Assembly (NCBI RefSeq): GCF_036013935.1
Contig: NZ_CP107902.1
Coordinates: forward strand, 992,001 to 1,056,000
DNA from: Streptomyces sp. NBC_00461
Lineage (GTDB): Bacteria; Actinomycetota; Actinomycetes; Streptomycetales; Streptomycetaceae
Reading direction: 5' to 3'
DNA: 64,000 nucleotides
Shown here: piece by piece, positions 1 through 8,354 of the stretch
How positions within the stretch are numbered: the first letter of the stretch is position 1
Layout of the letters: each line of letters starts with the position of its first letter
Notes under the pieces: generated by a model
The model's database searches: none
What the model was told of the DNA's origin: nothing
Seen by the model: only the letters and a program-made list of their open reading frames with translations
Program-made: the position numbers and the translations under genes

Positions 1-578
1 CGCTGCCCATCGTCGCGGCCGGCGACCCGGTGCTGCGGCGAGGCACCGAGCGATTCGACGGTCAGCTCGACCCGGCCCTGCTCGCCCGCTTCGTGGAGGC
101 CCTGCGCGTCACGATGCATGCGGCGCCCGGCGTCGGGGTCGCCGCGCCGCAGGTCGGCGTGGAGCTGCGGATCGCGGTGATCGAGGACCCGGCGCCGGTA
201 CCGGACGAGGTACGGCTGGCCCGCGGTCGGGTGCCCCAGCCGTTTCGGGTTCTGGTCAATCCGTCGTACGAGCCCGTCGGTTCGCAGCGGGCCGCCTTCT
301 TCGAGGGCTGTCTGAGTGTGCCGGGCTGGCAGGCCGTGGTGGCGCGGCACGCCCAGGTGCGGCTGACGGGGGAGGACGAGCAAGGGCGTGCGCTGGACGA
401 GGTGTTCACCGGCTGGCCCGCGCGGATCGTGCAGCACGAGACCGACCACCTCGACGGGATGCTGTACCTCGACCGCGCGGAACTTCGCTCACTGTCCTCG
501 AACGCATCGATGGCGGAGCGCTGGACACAGTCGACGCCGGAGGAGGCGGCGAAGGAACTCGGCTTCGAACTGCCGTGA
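1..578 (+). CDS. def: Peptide deformylase, 5' end outside window
   Basis: Removes the N-terminal formyl group from nascent proteins; a cytosolic metalloenzyme. All three family motifs are present: GVGVAAPQVG (motif I), EGCLSVPG with the metal-ligand Cys (motif II), and QHETDHLDG with the HExxH metal site (motif III). The frame stays open to base 3 and reads LPIVAAGDPVLRRG before the GTG at 30, which matches the normal deformylase N-terminus, so the true start lies left of the window. The stop codon lies inside a 21-bp tandem duplication. It may be a second copy, as actinomycetes often carry several. Confidence 0.95.
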   Translation, partial: LPIVAAGDPVLRRGTERFDGQLDPALLARFVEALRVTMHAAPGVGVAAPQVGVELRIAVIEDPAPVPDEVRLARGRVPQPFRVLVNPSYEPVGSQRAAFFEGCLSVPGWQAVVARHAQVRLTGEDEQGRALDEVFTGWPARIVQHETDHLDGMLYLDRAELRSLSSNASMAERWTQSTPEEAAKELGFELP

Positions 579-613
579 ATCAGGGGCGCTTTGCCGTGAA
601 CCGGGGGCGCTCA
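572..613. repeat. 21-bp tandem duplication over the deformylase stop
   Basis: Two imperfect 21-bp units, 572-592 and 593-613, both begin GCCGTGAA and share GGGGCGCT. The first contains the TGA stop of the deformylase gene, so the unit duplicates the end of the coding sequence. It is one of several gene-end repeats in this window. Confidence 0.8.
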
Positions 614-672
614 CCGCAGTGCCCTCGCCGTCGCTCCTCCCGCGCCGCGCCCCCGATCTCCGCGACCGGATG

Positions 673-2106
673 TCAGTTGTCGCGGTACGCCTCCAGCAGG
701 CGCAGCCACACCTCGCTGATCGTCGGGAACGACGGCACCGCGTGCCACAGCCGGGCGATCGGGACCTGGCCGGCCACCGCGACCGTCGCCGAGTGGATGA
801 GTTCGCCGACGCCGGGTCCGACGAAGGTGACTCCGCGCAGGATCTCCTCGTTCAGGTCGACGATCATGCGTGCGCGGCCGCGGTAGCCGTCGGCGTACAG
901 TCCCGCGCCGGCCGCCGAGGACATCTCGACGTCCACGGCCCGTACCCGGTACCCGGCCTGTTCCGCCTCCGCGAGGGAGAGACCCACGGCCGCCGCCTCC
1001 GGGTCGGTGAAGACGACCTGGGGGACGGCGTGGTGGTCGGCGGTGGCGGTGTGGGCGCCCCAGGGGTCCGACTCCAGGATCGGTACGCCGGACGCGCGGC
1101 CGGCGATTGCGGCGCCCGCGATGCGCGCCTGGTACTTGCCCTGGTGGGTGAGGAGCGCGCGGTGGTTGACGTCGCCGCACGCGTACAGCCAGTCGCTTCC
1201 GTTCACCAGCATGCTGTCGTCGACGGGCAGCCAGCCGCCCGGTTCCAGGCCGACCGTGTCCAGGCCGATGTCGTCGGTGCGCGGACGGCGGCCCGTGGCG
1301 AAGAGGATCTCATCGGCCTCGATGCGCTCGCCGTCGCCGGTCACCACGACGACCGTGCCGTTCTCGCGGGCGACCGACTCGACCGACGTACCGGTGCGGA
1401 TGTCCGCGCCGGCCTCGGTGAGAGCCTCGACGACCAGCTCTCCGGCGAAGGGCTCCATGCGGTTGAGCAGGCCCTTGCCCCGGACGAGGACGGTGACCTG
1501 CGAGCCGAGGGCCTGCCAGGCGGTGGCCATCTCGGTGGCGACTACTCCCCCGCCGACCACGACGAGACGGCCGGGCACTTCCTGCGCGCTCGTCGCGTTT
1601 CTGCTGGTCCACGGCTTGACGTCGGCCAGGCCCGGCAGATCGGGCAGTACGGCGTCGGTGCCCGTGCAGACGGCGACCGCGTGCCGGGCGGTGAGCACGC
1701 GTTGCCCGCCGTCCGAGCCGGTGACGGTCACCGTGCGCGGGCCGGTCAGGCGGCCCCGGCCGCGGTAGAGGTCGGCTCCGATGCCCTCAAGCCACCCGGC
1801 AGCGCCGTCGTCGTGCCAGTCGGAGGTGTAGTAGTTACGGTGCGCGAGGACCGCGGCGGCTTCGAGGGGGCCCTGCACCGACTGTCGCAGGCCGGGCACC
1901 CGGCGGGCTTCCGCGCGGGCGATGGCCGGGCGCAGCAGCGCCTTGCTGGGGACGCAGGCCCAGTACGAGCACTCGCCGCCGACCAGCTCGCTCTCCACGA
2001 CCGCGGTGGACAGGCCTGCCGCACGCGTGCGGTCGGCCACGTTCTCCCCCACGGGCCCGGCCCCGAGCACCACGACGTCGTACGCGATGGTTTCCGTATC
2101 CGTCAT
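673..2106 (-). CDS. Pyridine nucleotide-disulfide oxidoreductase (dihydrolipoamide dehydrogenase-like)
   Basis: FAD/NAD(P)-dependent flavoenzyme of the class I disulfide reductase family, 477 aa from the ATG at 2106. It shows the FAD-binding GAGPVG at residues 15-20, the redox pair C46/C51 in GGECSYWACVPSK, a central NAD(P)-binding VVVGGGVVATE, and a C-terminal His-Pro-Ser-x6-Glu-like segment (HAVPSFPTISE) that fits the interface base. Members include Lpd, mercuric reductase and uncharacterised actinobacterial reductases; the substrate cannot be told. A GTG start at 2142 in the same frame adds 12 residues of low-complexity sequence and is less likely. A thioredoxin gene is divergent, which suggests a thiol-redox role, but this is inference. 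Confidence 0.9.
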   Translation of the reverse strand: MTDTETIAYDVVVLGAGPVGENVADRTRAAGLSTAVVESELVGGECSYWACVPSKALLRPAIARAEARRVPGLRQSVQGPLEAAAVLAHRNYYTSDWHDDGAAGWLEGIGADLYRGRGRLTGPRTVTVTGSDGGQRVLTARHAVAVCTGTDAVLPDLPGLADVKPWTSRNATSAQEVPGRLVVVGGGVVATEMATAWQALGSQVTVLVRGKGLLNRMEPFAGELVVEALTEAGADIRTGTSVESVARENGTVVVVTGDGERIEADEILFATGRRPRTDDIGLDTVGLEPGGWLPVDDSMLVNGSDWLYACGDVNHRALLTHQGKYQARIAGAAIAGRASGVPILESDPWGAHTATADHHAVPQVVFTDPEAAAVGLSLAEAEQAGYRVRAVDVEMSSAAGAGLYADGYRGRARMIVDLNEEILRGVTFVGPGVGELIHSATVAVAGQVPIARLWHAVPSFPTISEVWLRLLEAYRDN

Positions 2107-2227
2107 GGGCCCAGTCTGGTGGGTGGTGTGCGGTGAGGCCACACGGGTAGGGGCGCGGAATACGTGCCCGGCCGGCCGTGTTGTGCCGACGGCTTCGCCC
2201 CGACAGCAGGAAGAGGGATTTCAGGTC

Positions 2228-2614
2228 ATGAGCAGCACCGTGGAGCTCACCAAGGAGAATTTCGACCAGACGGTCACGGACAACGAGTTCGTCCTGATCG
2301 ACTTCTGGGCGTCGTGGTGCGGGCCGTGCCGTCAGTTCGCGCCTGTGTACGAGAAGGCGGCCGAGGAGAACCCGGACCTGGTGTTCGGCAAGATCGACAC
2401 CGAGGCGCAGCCGGAGCTGGCCGCGGCCTTCGGTATCCAGTCGATCCCGACGCTGATGATCGTCCGTGACCAGGTCGCCGTGTTCGCGCAGCCGGGCGCC
2501 CTGCCCGAGGCCGCCCTGACGGACGTCATCGGACAGGCGCGCAAGCTGGACATGGACGAGGTTCGCAAGGCGGTCGCGGAGCAGCAGGCCCAGGCCGACC
2601 AGAACGGCCAGTAG
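2228..2614 (+). CDS. trxA: Thioredoxin
   Basis: Small dithiol oxidoreductase, 128 aa. Active site WCGPC at residues 30-34 after the typical beta-strand FVLIDFWAS; cis-proline loop QSIPT in the second half. The frame is open far upstream, but the ATG at 2228 gives the standard thioredoxin N-terminus and is preceded by a purine-rich AGGAAGAGGGA about 10 nt away. The C-terminus is about 15 residues longer than in E. coli TrxA and Ala/Gln-rich. It lies divergent from a disulfide oxidoreductase and convergent with an aldehyde dehydrogenase. Confidence 0.95.
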   Translation: MSSTVELTKENFDQTVTDNEFVLIDFWASWCGPCRQFAPVYEKAAEENPDLVFGKIDTEAQPELAAAFGIQSIPTLMIVRDQVAVFAQPGALPEAALTDVIGQARKLDMDEVRKAVAEQQAQADQNGQ

Positions 2615-2634
2615 GGCACTGCGCACCACGCACC

Positions 2635-2678
2635 ACCAGAGCGCTACCAGAGCGCTACCAGAGCACTCGTAGAGCACT
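2635..2678. repeat. 11-bp tandem repeat between convergent stops
   Basis: Four 11-bp units in a row: ACCAGAGCGCT twice, then ACCAGAGCACT, then CGTAGAGCACT. The array fills the space between the thioredoxin stop and the aldehyde dehydrogenase stop (2680-2682), which it abuts. No U-tract terminator is visible here. Confidence 0.8.
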
Positions 2679-2679
2679 T

Positions 2680-4116
2680 CTAGAACGGATACGGCGCCAC
2701 GTCCCCACGCACCGTCGTCCAGCGCACGTCGGTGAAGGCCTCCAGGTTGGCCTCACCTCCGAAGCGGGCGCCGGTGCCGGACGCGGCGATGCCGCCGAAG
2801 GGGGCCACGGCCTCGTCGTTCACCGTCTGGTCGTTGATGTGGACGATGCCGGTCGGGATGCGCTCGGCGAGGTCGAGACCGCGGGCCGTGTCACGGGTGA
2901 CGATGCCCAGCGAGAGGCCGTACTCGCCATGGGCCGCCAGGGCCGCAGCCTCGTCGACGGTGGCGAACGAGCGTACGGGAGCGACCGGGCCGAAGACCTC
3001 CTCGGCGTAGGCGGGAGTGCTGTCGTCGACGCCCGCCAGGACCGTCGGCCGGTAGAAGCGTCGCTCGTGGGTACCGCCCGCGGCCAGTGTGGCGCCGCGG
3101 GACGTACTGGCCTCCACCAGTCCGTGCACCTTGGCGAGCTGGGCGTCGTCGATGATGGGGCCCAGGTGGACCTGTTCGCGGTGCGGGTCGCCGACGGCGA
3201 GTGCGTCGGCCTTGGCCGAGAGCCTTTCGACGTACTCCTCGTACACCGACTGGTGGACGAGGTGCCGACCGGTCGTCATGCAGATCTGGCCCTGGTGGAA
3301 GAACGAGCCCCAGGCGGCCGTCGAGATCACCGCGTCGAGGTCGGCGTCCTCCAGCACGACGAGGGCTGAGTTGCCGCCGAGTTCGAGGTGGACGCGCTTG
3401 AGGTGGCGTCCGGCCGCCTCGCCGACCGCCCGGCCCGCCGCCGTGGAGCCGGTGAAGGAGATGACCGGCACGCGCGGGTCGGCGACCAGGGCCTGGCCGA
3501 CGTCCGGGCCGCCCGGCAGTACCTGCAGCAGGTTCTCGGGCAGGCCGGCCTCGGCGAAGACCGCGGCGAGGGAGAGTCCGCCGCAGACCGCCGTGCGCGG
3601 GTCCGGCTTCAGGACGACCGCGTTGCCGAGGGCGAGGGCCGGGGCGACCGAGCGGATCGAGAGGATCACCGGCGCGTTGAACGGGGAGATCACACCCACC
3701 ACACCCACCGGGACGCGTCGTGTGTACGACAGGCGGGGCGCCTCGCTCGGCAGGATCTGTCCGGCCGGACGGGAGGCGAGCGCGGCGGCCTCGTAGCACT
3801 CCTGGGCGGCGACGTGCAGCTCGAAGTCGGCCTTGCCGGGGATCGATCCGGACTCGCGCACGATCCATTCGCGCAGTTCGGCTGCGTGCGCGGTGAACAG
3901 GTCGCCTGCCCTGCGCAGGACGCCGGCGCGGACGAAGTGCGGGACACGCGCCCACTCGGCCTGGGCGGCGCGCGCGGCCTCGGCGGCCGTGCCGACGTCC
4001 TCGGCGGAGGCGAGGGTGACGGTGGCGAGGGTGTCCCCGGTGGCAGGCTCGGTTACGGCGTACTCGGGTCCCGACAGGGGGCGGGACTGCCAGGTTTTCG
4101 ATTCGAGCAACGGCAT
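2680..4116 (-). CDS. NAD(P)-dependent aldehyde dehydrogenase, aromatic aldehyde type
   Basis: Oxidises an aldehyde to the acid, 478 aa from the ATG at 4116 (an earlier ATG at 4137 adds seven residues). It carries the cofactor segment ISPFNAPVILSIRS, the VVLKPD strand, the general-base Glu in LELGGNSA, and the catalytic Cys in HQGQICMTTGR. The fold and motifs resemble benzaldehyde or vanillin dehydrogenases. It starts 30 nt after pobA on the same strand. 4-Hydroxybenzaldehyde or vanillin-like aldehydes feeding 4-hydroxybenzoate are therefore a reasonable substrate guess; this is context inference only. Confidence 0.9.
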   Translation of the reverse strand: MPLLESKTWQSRPLSGPEYAVTEPATGDTLATVTLASAEDVGTAAEAARAAQAEWARVPHFVRAGVLRRAGDLFTAHAAELREWIVRESGSIPGKADFELHVAAQECYEAAALASRPAGQILPSEAPRLSYTRRVPVGVVGVISPFNAPVILSIRSVAPALALGNAVVLKPDPRTAVCGGLSLAAVFAEAGLPENLLQVLPGGPDVGQALVADPRVPVISFTGSTAAGRAVGEAAGRHLKRVHLELGGNSALVVLEDADLDAVISTAAWGSFFHQGQICMTTGRHLVHQSVYEEYVERLSAKADALAVGDPHREQVHLGPIIDDAQLAKVHGLVEASTSRGATLAAGGTHERRFYRPTVLAGVDDSTPAYAEEVFGPVAPVRSFATVDEAAALAAHGEYGLSLGIVTRDTARGLDLAERIPTGIVHINDQTVNDEAVAPFGGIAASGTGARFGGEANLEAFTDVRWTTVRGDVAPYPF

Positions 4117-4146
4117 GACGGCTCTCCGTTTCGTCACCGGCGGGAC

Positions 4147-5334
4147 TCAGGTCATGAGCGGAAGTCCCGTGTAGTTCGCGGCCAGTTCGGCGGCGGCGTG
4201 GCGGGATGAGGCGATCCGGCGCAGACGTGCCAACTGCAGCCGGTTCTCGAACACATCCCCATCTGGTTGAGCGTGCAACATCCTAGTCATGTCGTACGAG
4301 AAACGCGTGGCCTGCCACACACGTGCGAGGCATGTCCGGGAGTAGGCGTCGAGGAGTTGCTCGGATCCGGTGCGGTGCAGTTCGGCGAAGGCGCGGGCGA
4401 GGACGCGGACGTCCGAGACGGCGAGGTTGAGGCCCTTGGCGCCGGTCGGCGGCACGATGTGGGCGGCGTCGCCGGCCAGGACCAGGCGTCCGTGACGCAT
4501 GGGTTCGTGGACGTGACTGCGCATCGGCGTAACGGACTTGGCGGTGATCGGGCCGCGGTGCAGCGTCCAGTCGGCGTCGACGGCGAAGCGGGCGTCGAGT
4601 TCGTCCCAGATGCGCTCGTCGGGCCAGTCGTCGGCGTCGGTTCCGCCCGGGACCTGCAGGTAGAGGCGGGAGACATGGGTGGAGCGCATGCTGTGCAGTG
4701 CGAAGCCGCTCCGCCCGCGCGCGTAGATCAGTTCGTCGCAGGACGGTGCGACGTCGGCGAGGATCCCGAGCCAGGCGTAGGGGTAGTCGCGCTCGTACGA
4801 GTGGCTGCTCTCGGCCGGGAACGTGCCGCGGGAGATGCCGTGGAAGCCGTCGCAGCCGATGACCCAGTCGCAGGTGAGTGTCTGCTCGCGGCCCTCGTGC
4901 AGGAACCGTACGACGGGCGAGGCGCTCTCCGGCTTCTCGACCGCGAGTGCCTGCGCCTCCCACAACAGCGGGGGCCCTTCGGCCAGTTGGAGCGCGACGA
5001 GGTCCTTCACGATCTCGGTCTGGGCGTAGATCGTGACGGTACGGCCGCCGGTGAGGGCCGGGAAGTCGATGTGGTGGCGTTCGCGGTCGAAGCGCAGCTC
5101 GATGCCCTGGTGGACCAGGCCCTCGGCGTCGAGGCGCTCGGCGGCGCCGGCCTCGCGCAGGGCGTCGACCGTGCCCTGCTCCAGCATTCCGGCACGCTGG
5201 CGCTGTTCGACGTACTCCCGGGTCCTGGCCTCCAGGACGACACAGTCGATGCCCGTGCGGTGCAGCAGCCGGGCCAGGAGCAGCCCGGCGGGGCCGCCGC
5301 CGATGATGCCGACCGTCGTGCGCATGGGCGCCAT
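4147..5334 (-). CDS. pobA: 4-hydroxybenzoate 3-monooxygenase
   Basis: FAD-dependent class A hydroxylase converting 4-hydroxybenzoate to protocatechuate with NAD(P)H and O2; 395 aa, the family length. The Rossmann motif GGGPAG is at residues 12-17, followed by VLEARTREYVEQRQRAGMLEQG, which matches PobA closely. DG motif VIGCDGFHG and the second FAD motif GDAAHIVPPTGAKGLNLA are intact. The ATG at 5334 is chosen because GGGAGG lies 5 nt upstream. It is the middle gene of a LacI-pobA-aldehyde dehydrogenase operon. No ring-cleavage genes follow in the window. Confidence 0.95.
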   Translation of the reverse strand: MAPMRTTVGIIGGGPAGLLLARLLHRTGIDCVVLEARTREYVEQRQRAGMLEQGTVDALREAGAAERLDAEGLVHQGIELRFDRERHHIDFPALTGGRTVTIYAQTEIVKDLVALQLAEGPPLLWEAQALAVEKPESASPVVRFLHEGREQTLTCDWVIGCDGFHGISRGTFPAESSHSYERDYPYAWLGILADVAPSCDELIYARGRSGFALHSMRSTHVSRLYLQVPGGTDADDWPDERIWDELDARFAVDADWTLHRGPITAKSVTPMRSHVHEPMRHGRLVLAGDAAHIVPPTGAKGLNLAVSDVRVLARAFAELHRTGSEQLLDAYSRTCLARVWQATRFSYDMTRMLHAQPDGDVFENRLQLARLRRIASSRHAAAELAANYTGLPLMT

Positions 5335-5350
5335 GCCTACCTCCCGGAGG

Positions 5351-6385
5351 TCAGCTGGACTCGCGGTGGACCACCGTGGCTCCCAGCACCTTGTGGGACT
5401 CGGGCGCGGCGGCGGGGTTGCGGACCGCGCGGTCGACCAGTTCGGCCAGGTCACGGCCGGACGGCAGCTCGATGTGGACGGTGCTCAGGCGGGGCCGCAG
5501 CAGCCGGCCGAGCATGAGGTCGTCGGCTCCGATCACGGCCACGTCCTGCGGGATGCGTACGCCCTCGTCCTGCAGCGCCCGCATCACCAGCATCGCGTAT
5601 TCGTCGTTGTACGCGAACACGGCGTCGAGGCCGAGGTCGCGCCAGCGGGCGGCGAGGCGCGCGGCCGCTTCCTCCTCGTAGGCGAGGGGCAGTTCGGTGA
5701 CGGTGGCGCCGGTGCCGTGCAGCGATCTGCGCACGCCTTCGAGGCGGGGCAGACTGAAGGACTCCAGGCCGCCCGCCTCCGGCACGACGACGCCGATGCG
5801 GCGCCGGCCGCGGTCGAAGAGGTGGCTGCCGGCGCAGTGGCCGACGGCTTCCTGGTCCATGACCAGTGCGTGGGCACCCTCGACCGACCCGGAGCCGAGG
5901 GTGAGGACGGCCCGGGCGCCGGAGCGCTTGAGGACCGTCACGCCCTGCGGGCCGAGGCCCGCGCCGGGCACCAGGACGGCGACGGGCCGCAGTTCGGCCC
6001 AGGCACGGGCGGCCTCGTCGCCGTGCACGCCGACCGAGCCGTACTGCACGACCGTGTAGTCGAGACGGCCCAGCGCCCACTGCAGCTCGCTGATGAACTG
6101 GCTGTAGAGAGGGCCGATCGGGAAGTCCGGGGCGGGCATCAGGACCATACGGCTGTGCCCGGCGCGCAGACTGCGGGCGGCCGCGTGCGGCACGTACCCG
6201 AGTTCCTTCGCGGCCTCGTGGACCCGGCGGCGCGTGGGCTCGCTGATCCGTACGGCACTGGTGTTGTTGAGGACGTAGGAGACGGTCGCGCGCGAGACGC
6301 CGGCCAGGCGGGCCACATCGGCGCTCGTGGGCACGGAGCGCTGCGTGGACGAGGTGGGCGCGGGCGTTTTCGGTATCTGCACCAT
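5351..6385 (-). CDS. LacI-family transcriptional regulator
   Basis: DNA-binding repressor-type protein of 344 aa. The N-terminal helix-turn-helix reads TSADVARLAGVSRATVSYVLNN, followed by the hinge region and a periplasmic-binding-protein-like sensor domain (VFAYNDEYAM, VAVIGADD). The ATG at 6385 is used; an ATG at 6397 would add four residues. Its stop is 16 nt before the pobA start, so it is the first gene of the aromatic operon and likely controls it. A 22-bp palindrome (6407-6428) just upstream is the best candidate for its autoregulatory operator. The effector is unknown. Confidence 0.9.
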   Translation of the reverse strand: MVQIPKTPAPTSSTQRSVPTSADVARLAGVSRATVSYVLNNTSAVRISEPTRRRVHEAAKELGYVPHAAARSLRAGHSRMVLMPAPDFPIGPLYSQFISELQWALGRLDYTVVQYGSVGVHGDEAARAWAELRPVAVLVPGAGLGPQGVTVLKRSGARAVLTLGSGSVEGAHALVMDQEAVGHCAGSHLFDRGRRRIGVVVPEAGGLESFSLPRLEGVRRSLHGTGATVTELPLAYEEEAAARLAARWRDLGLDAVFAYNDEYAMLVMRALQDEGVRIPQDVAVIGADDLMLGRLLRPRLSTVHIELPSGRDLAELVDRAVRNPAAAPESHKVLGATVVHRESS

Positions 6386-6406
6386 GACGTACGGCATCTT
6401 TGCAGA

Positions 6407-6428
6407 GCCTGTGGCCGAGGCCACAGGC
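6407..6428. promoter_or_regulatory. 22-bp palindrome upstream of lacI-type gene, candidate operator
   Basis: GCCTGTGGCC and its exact reverse complement GGCCACAGGC flank a 2-bp centre. The even-length, GC-centred symmetry is what LacI-family proteins bind. It lies 22 bp upstream of the lacI-type start, so autoregulation of the whole operon is plausible. Confidence 0.6.
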
Positions 6429-6437
6429 GGGCAGGGC

Positions 6438-6481
6438 ACGAACACGTTCGTATCGAACTTGTTCGCAACGAACATGTTCGT
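6438..6481. promoter_or_regulatory. Three phased GAAC-nn-GTTC palindromes, candidate TetR operators
   Basis: Three copies of CGAAC-2 nt-GTTCG at 6439-6450, 6454-6465 and 6469-6480. Their centres are exactly 15 bp apart. The first and third extend to ACGAAC..GTTCGT, and the third is a perfect palindrome. They end 12 bp before the TetR start codon and cover its probable promoter, as expected for autorepression. Confidence 0.75.
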
Positions 6482-6493
6482 TACCCTGGAGGC

Positions 6494-7165
6494 ATGACAG
6501 ACCGCACCGACACACCCCGAAGCCGCCGCGAGCGCCCGGCCAAACCCGCCCTGACCAGGGAAGGCATCGTGGCCGCGGCCGTCGCGATCATGCGCGCCGA
6601 GGGTCTGGCGAAGGTGACCATGCGGCGCCTGGCGCGGGAGCTGGACACCGGTCCGGCCTCGCTGTACGTCTACGTCCGCAACACCGCGGAGCTGCACGCG
6701 GCCGTCCTGGACGAGTTGCTGGGGACGGTTGGTCCGGCCCCGGCCGAGGGCACGTGGCGGGAACGGCTGGAGCGGATGCTCACCGCGTACACCGCGACGC
6801 TCTTCGAGCACCCGAGTCTGGCCCGCTCCGCGCTCACGGCCCGGCCGAGCGGCCCCCACTACCTGAATCTGATCGAGGCGCTGCTGGCCCTGCTGGACGA
6901 GGGCGGCGTGCCTCCCGCACAGGCGGCGTGGGGCGTGGACCTGCTGCTGCTGCACGCCACCGCGACGGCCGCGGAGCACGCGCAGGAGGCCTCGGAGGAG
7001 GAGTGGGACGCCCTGCGCAGCGCCCTGCACGGCATCTCGGACCGAACCCATCCGCACATCGCCGCACTGGGCGGCGAGCTGTTGTCCGGTGCGCCCGAGT
7101 CCCGCCTGTCATGGGGCCTGCGAGCGGTGATCGCGGGCATCGAGCGGACCGCCGTACCCGACTGA
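6494..7165 (+). CDS. TetR-family regulator
   Basis: 223-aa regulator. The HTH lies near residues 20-65 with RREGIV-like helix 1 region, then VTMRRLARELDTGPASLYVYVRN. The C-terminal part (LLALLDEGGVPPAQAAWGVDLLLLHATATAAEH) resembles the tetracycline-repressor type C-domain. The ATG at 6494 follows GGAGG with only one base between, an unusually tight spacing. It is divergent from the LacI operon and 42 nt upstream of a TetX-like monooxygenase that it presumably controls through the triple palindrome. Confidence 0.9.
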   Translation: MTDRTDTPRSRRERPAKPALTREGIVAAAVAIMRAEGLAKVTMRRLARELDTGPASLYVYVRNTAELHAAVLDELLGTVGPAPAEGTWRERLERMLTAYTATLFEHPSLARSALTARPSGPHYLNLIEALLALLDEGGVPPAQAAWGVDLLLLHATATAAEHAQEASEEEWDALRSALHGISDRTHPHIAALGGELLSGAPESRLSWGLRAVIAGIERTAVPD

Positions 7166-7193
7166 CTCATCCGACCGACGTATCCGACCGACT
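7155..7193. repeat. 13-bp tandem repeat spanning a stop codon
   Basis: Three imperfect 13-bp units: TACCCGACTGACT, CATCCGACCGACG and TATCCGACCGACT. The first contains the TetR stop codon (7163-7165). The array ends just before the ribosome-binding region of the next gene. Confidence 0.75.
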
Positions 7194-7207
7194 TCAGGGA
7201 GTGCGAC

Positions 7208-8341
7208 ATGACCACCCACCACCCCATAGCCATCGTGGGCGCCGGTCTCGGCGGCCTCACCCTGGCCCGGGTTCTGCACGTGCACGGCGTCGAAACGGCC
7301 GTCTACGACCTGGACGCCTCCCCCGCCGCCCGCACCCAGGGCGGCATGCTCGACATCCACGAGGGCTCCGGCCAGGTGGCGCTGCGCGCCGCGGGGCTGT
7401 ACGAGAAGTTCCGGGCGCTCGTCCACAAGGGCGGCGAGGCCATGCGGATCCTCGACAAGGACGCCGTGGTGCGCATGGACGAGGCGGACGGCGGAGACGG
7501 CGGACGCCCCGAGATCGATCGCGGCGACCTGCGCGATCTTCTGCTCGGTTCGCTCCCCGAAGGCACCGTTCGCTGGGGCGCGCGGGTCACCGGAGCGCGT
7601 CCGCTGGGCGGCGGCCGGCACCAGGTGGCCCTCGCGGACGGCAGCGTCTTCACCACCGACCTCCTGGTGGGCGCCGACGGCGCCTGGTCGCGGATCCGGC
7701 CGCTGGTCTCGGACGCCGAGCCCGCCTACACCGGGGTGTCGTTCGTCGAGGCGGACCTGAGGGACGCCGATGTGCACCATCCCGTCGGCGCCGAGGTCGT
7801 CGGCGGCGGGTCGCTCTTCGCGCTCGGCGCGGGCCGGGGTTTCCTCGCCCACCGCGAGACCCACGGCAGCCTGCACGTCTACGCGGCCGTGGAGGCACCC
7901 GAGGAGTGGCTGGACGGCATCGACCTCACCGACGCCGAGGCGGCCAAGGCGTATGTGCTCGACCACTTCACGGGCTGGGACAAGAGCCTGCGGGCACTGG
8001 TCGCCGACGCCGACGGCCCGTTGATCCCGCGGCGCATCCACGCGCTGCCCGTCGGCCACCACTGGCAGCGCGTCCCGGGCGTGACCCTGCTCGGGGACGC
8101 CGCGCATCTGATGTCGCCGTTCGCCGGCGAGGGGGCGAATCTGGCGCTGCTCGACGGGGCGGAACTGGGCCTGGCCCTGACGGCGCACCCGGGCGACACC
8201 GAGGCCGCACTGGCCGCCTACGAGGACAAGATGTTCCCCCGCAGCGAGCGCTCCGCCGACGAGTCGGCCCGCAACGGAGTCCTGCTGTTCCGCGCCGACG
8301 CACCGCAGGGGCTCGTGGACGCGTTCGCCGCCTGGCGCTGA
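7208..8341 (+). CDS. FAD-dependent monooxygenase, TetX-like
   Basis: Class A flavin monooxygenase of 377 aa. FAD motif GAGLGG near residue 13, the RTQGGMLDIHEGSGQ segment typical of the TetX/tetracycline-destructase-like branch, DG motif LLVGADGAWSRIRP, and the second FAD motif GDAAHLMSPFAGEGANLALLD. Such enzymes hydroxylate polyketide or aromatic substrates. Pairing with a TetR regulator whose C-domain looks like the tetracycline repressor type makes drug inactivation possible but unproven. It converges with another TetR gene; a hairpin covers both stops. Confidence 0.9.
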   Translation: MTTHHPIAIVGAGLGGLTLARVLHVHGVETAVYDLDASPAARTQGGMLDIHEGSGQVALRAAGLYEKFRALVHKGGEAMRILDKDAVVRMDEADGGDGGRPEIDRGDLRDLLLGSLPEGTVRWGARVTGARPLGGGRHQVALADGSVFTTDLLVGADGAWSRIRPLVSDAEPAYTGVSFVEADLRDADVHHPVGAEVVGGGSLFALGAGRGFLAHRETHGSLHVYAAVEAPEEWLDGIDLTDAEAAKAYVLDHFTGWDKSLRALVADADGPLIPRRIHALPVGHHWQRVPGVTLLGDAAHLMSPFAGEGANLALLDGAELGLALTAHPGDTEAALAAYEDKMFPRSERSADESARNGVLLFRADAPQGLVDAFAAWR

Positions 8342-8354
8342 ACCGGGTTCAGCG
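8336..8354. terminator. Hairpin across two convergent stop codons
   Basis: CGCTGAA, a 5-nt loop, then TTCAGCG. The stem contains the TGA of the monooxygenase on the plus strand and the TGA of the TetR gene on the minus strand. No U-tract follows, so termination strength is uncertain. Confidence 0.45.

Noticed and set aside
388..2136. 582-residue plus-strand frame opposite the disulfide oxidoreductase
   Set aside because: Arg/Ala/Gly-rich, no motif, and fully antisense to a gene with clear FAD and Cys motifs.
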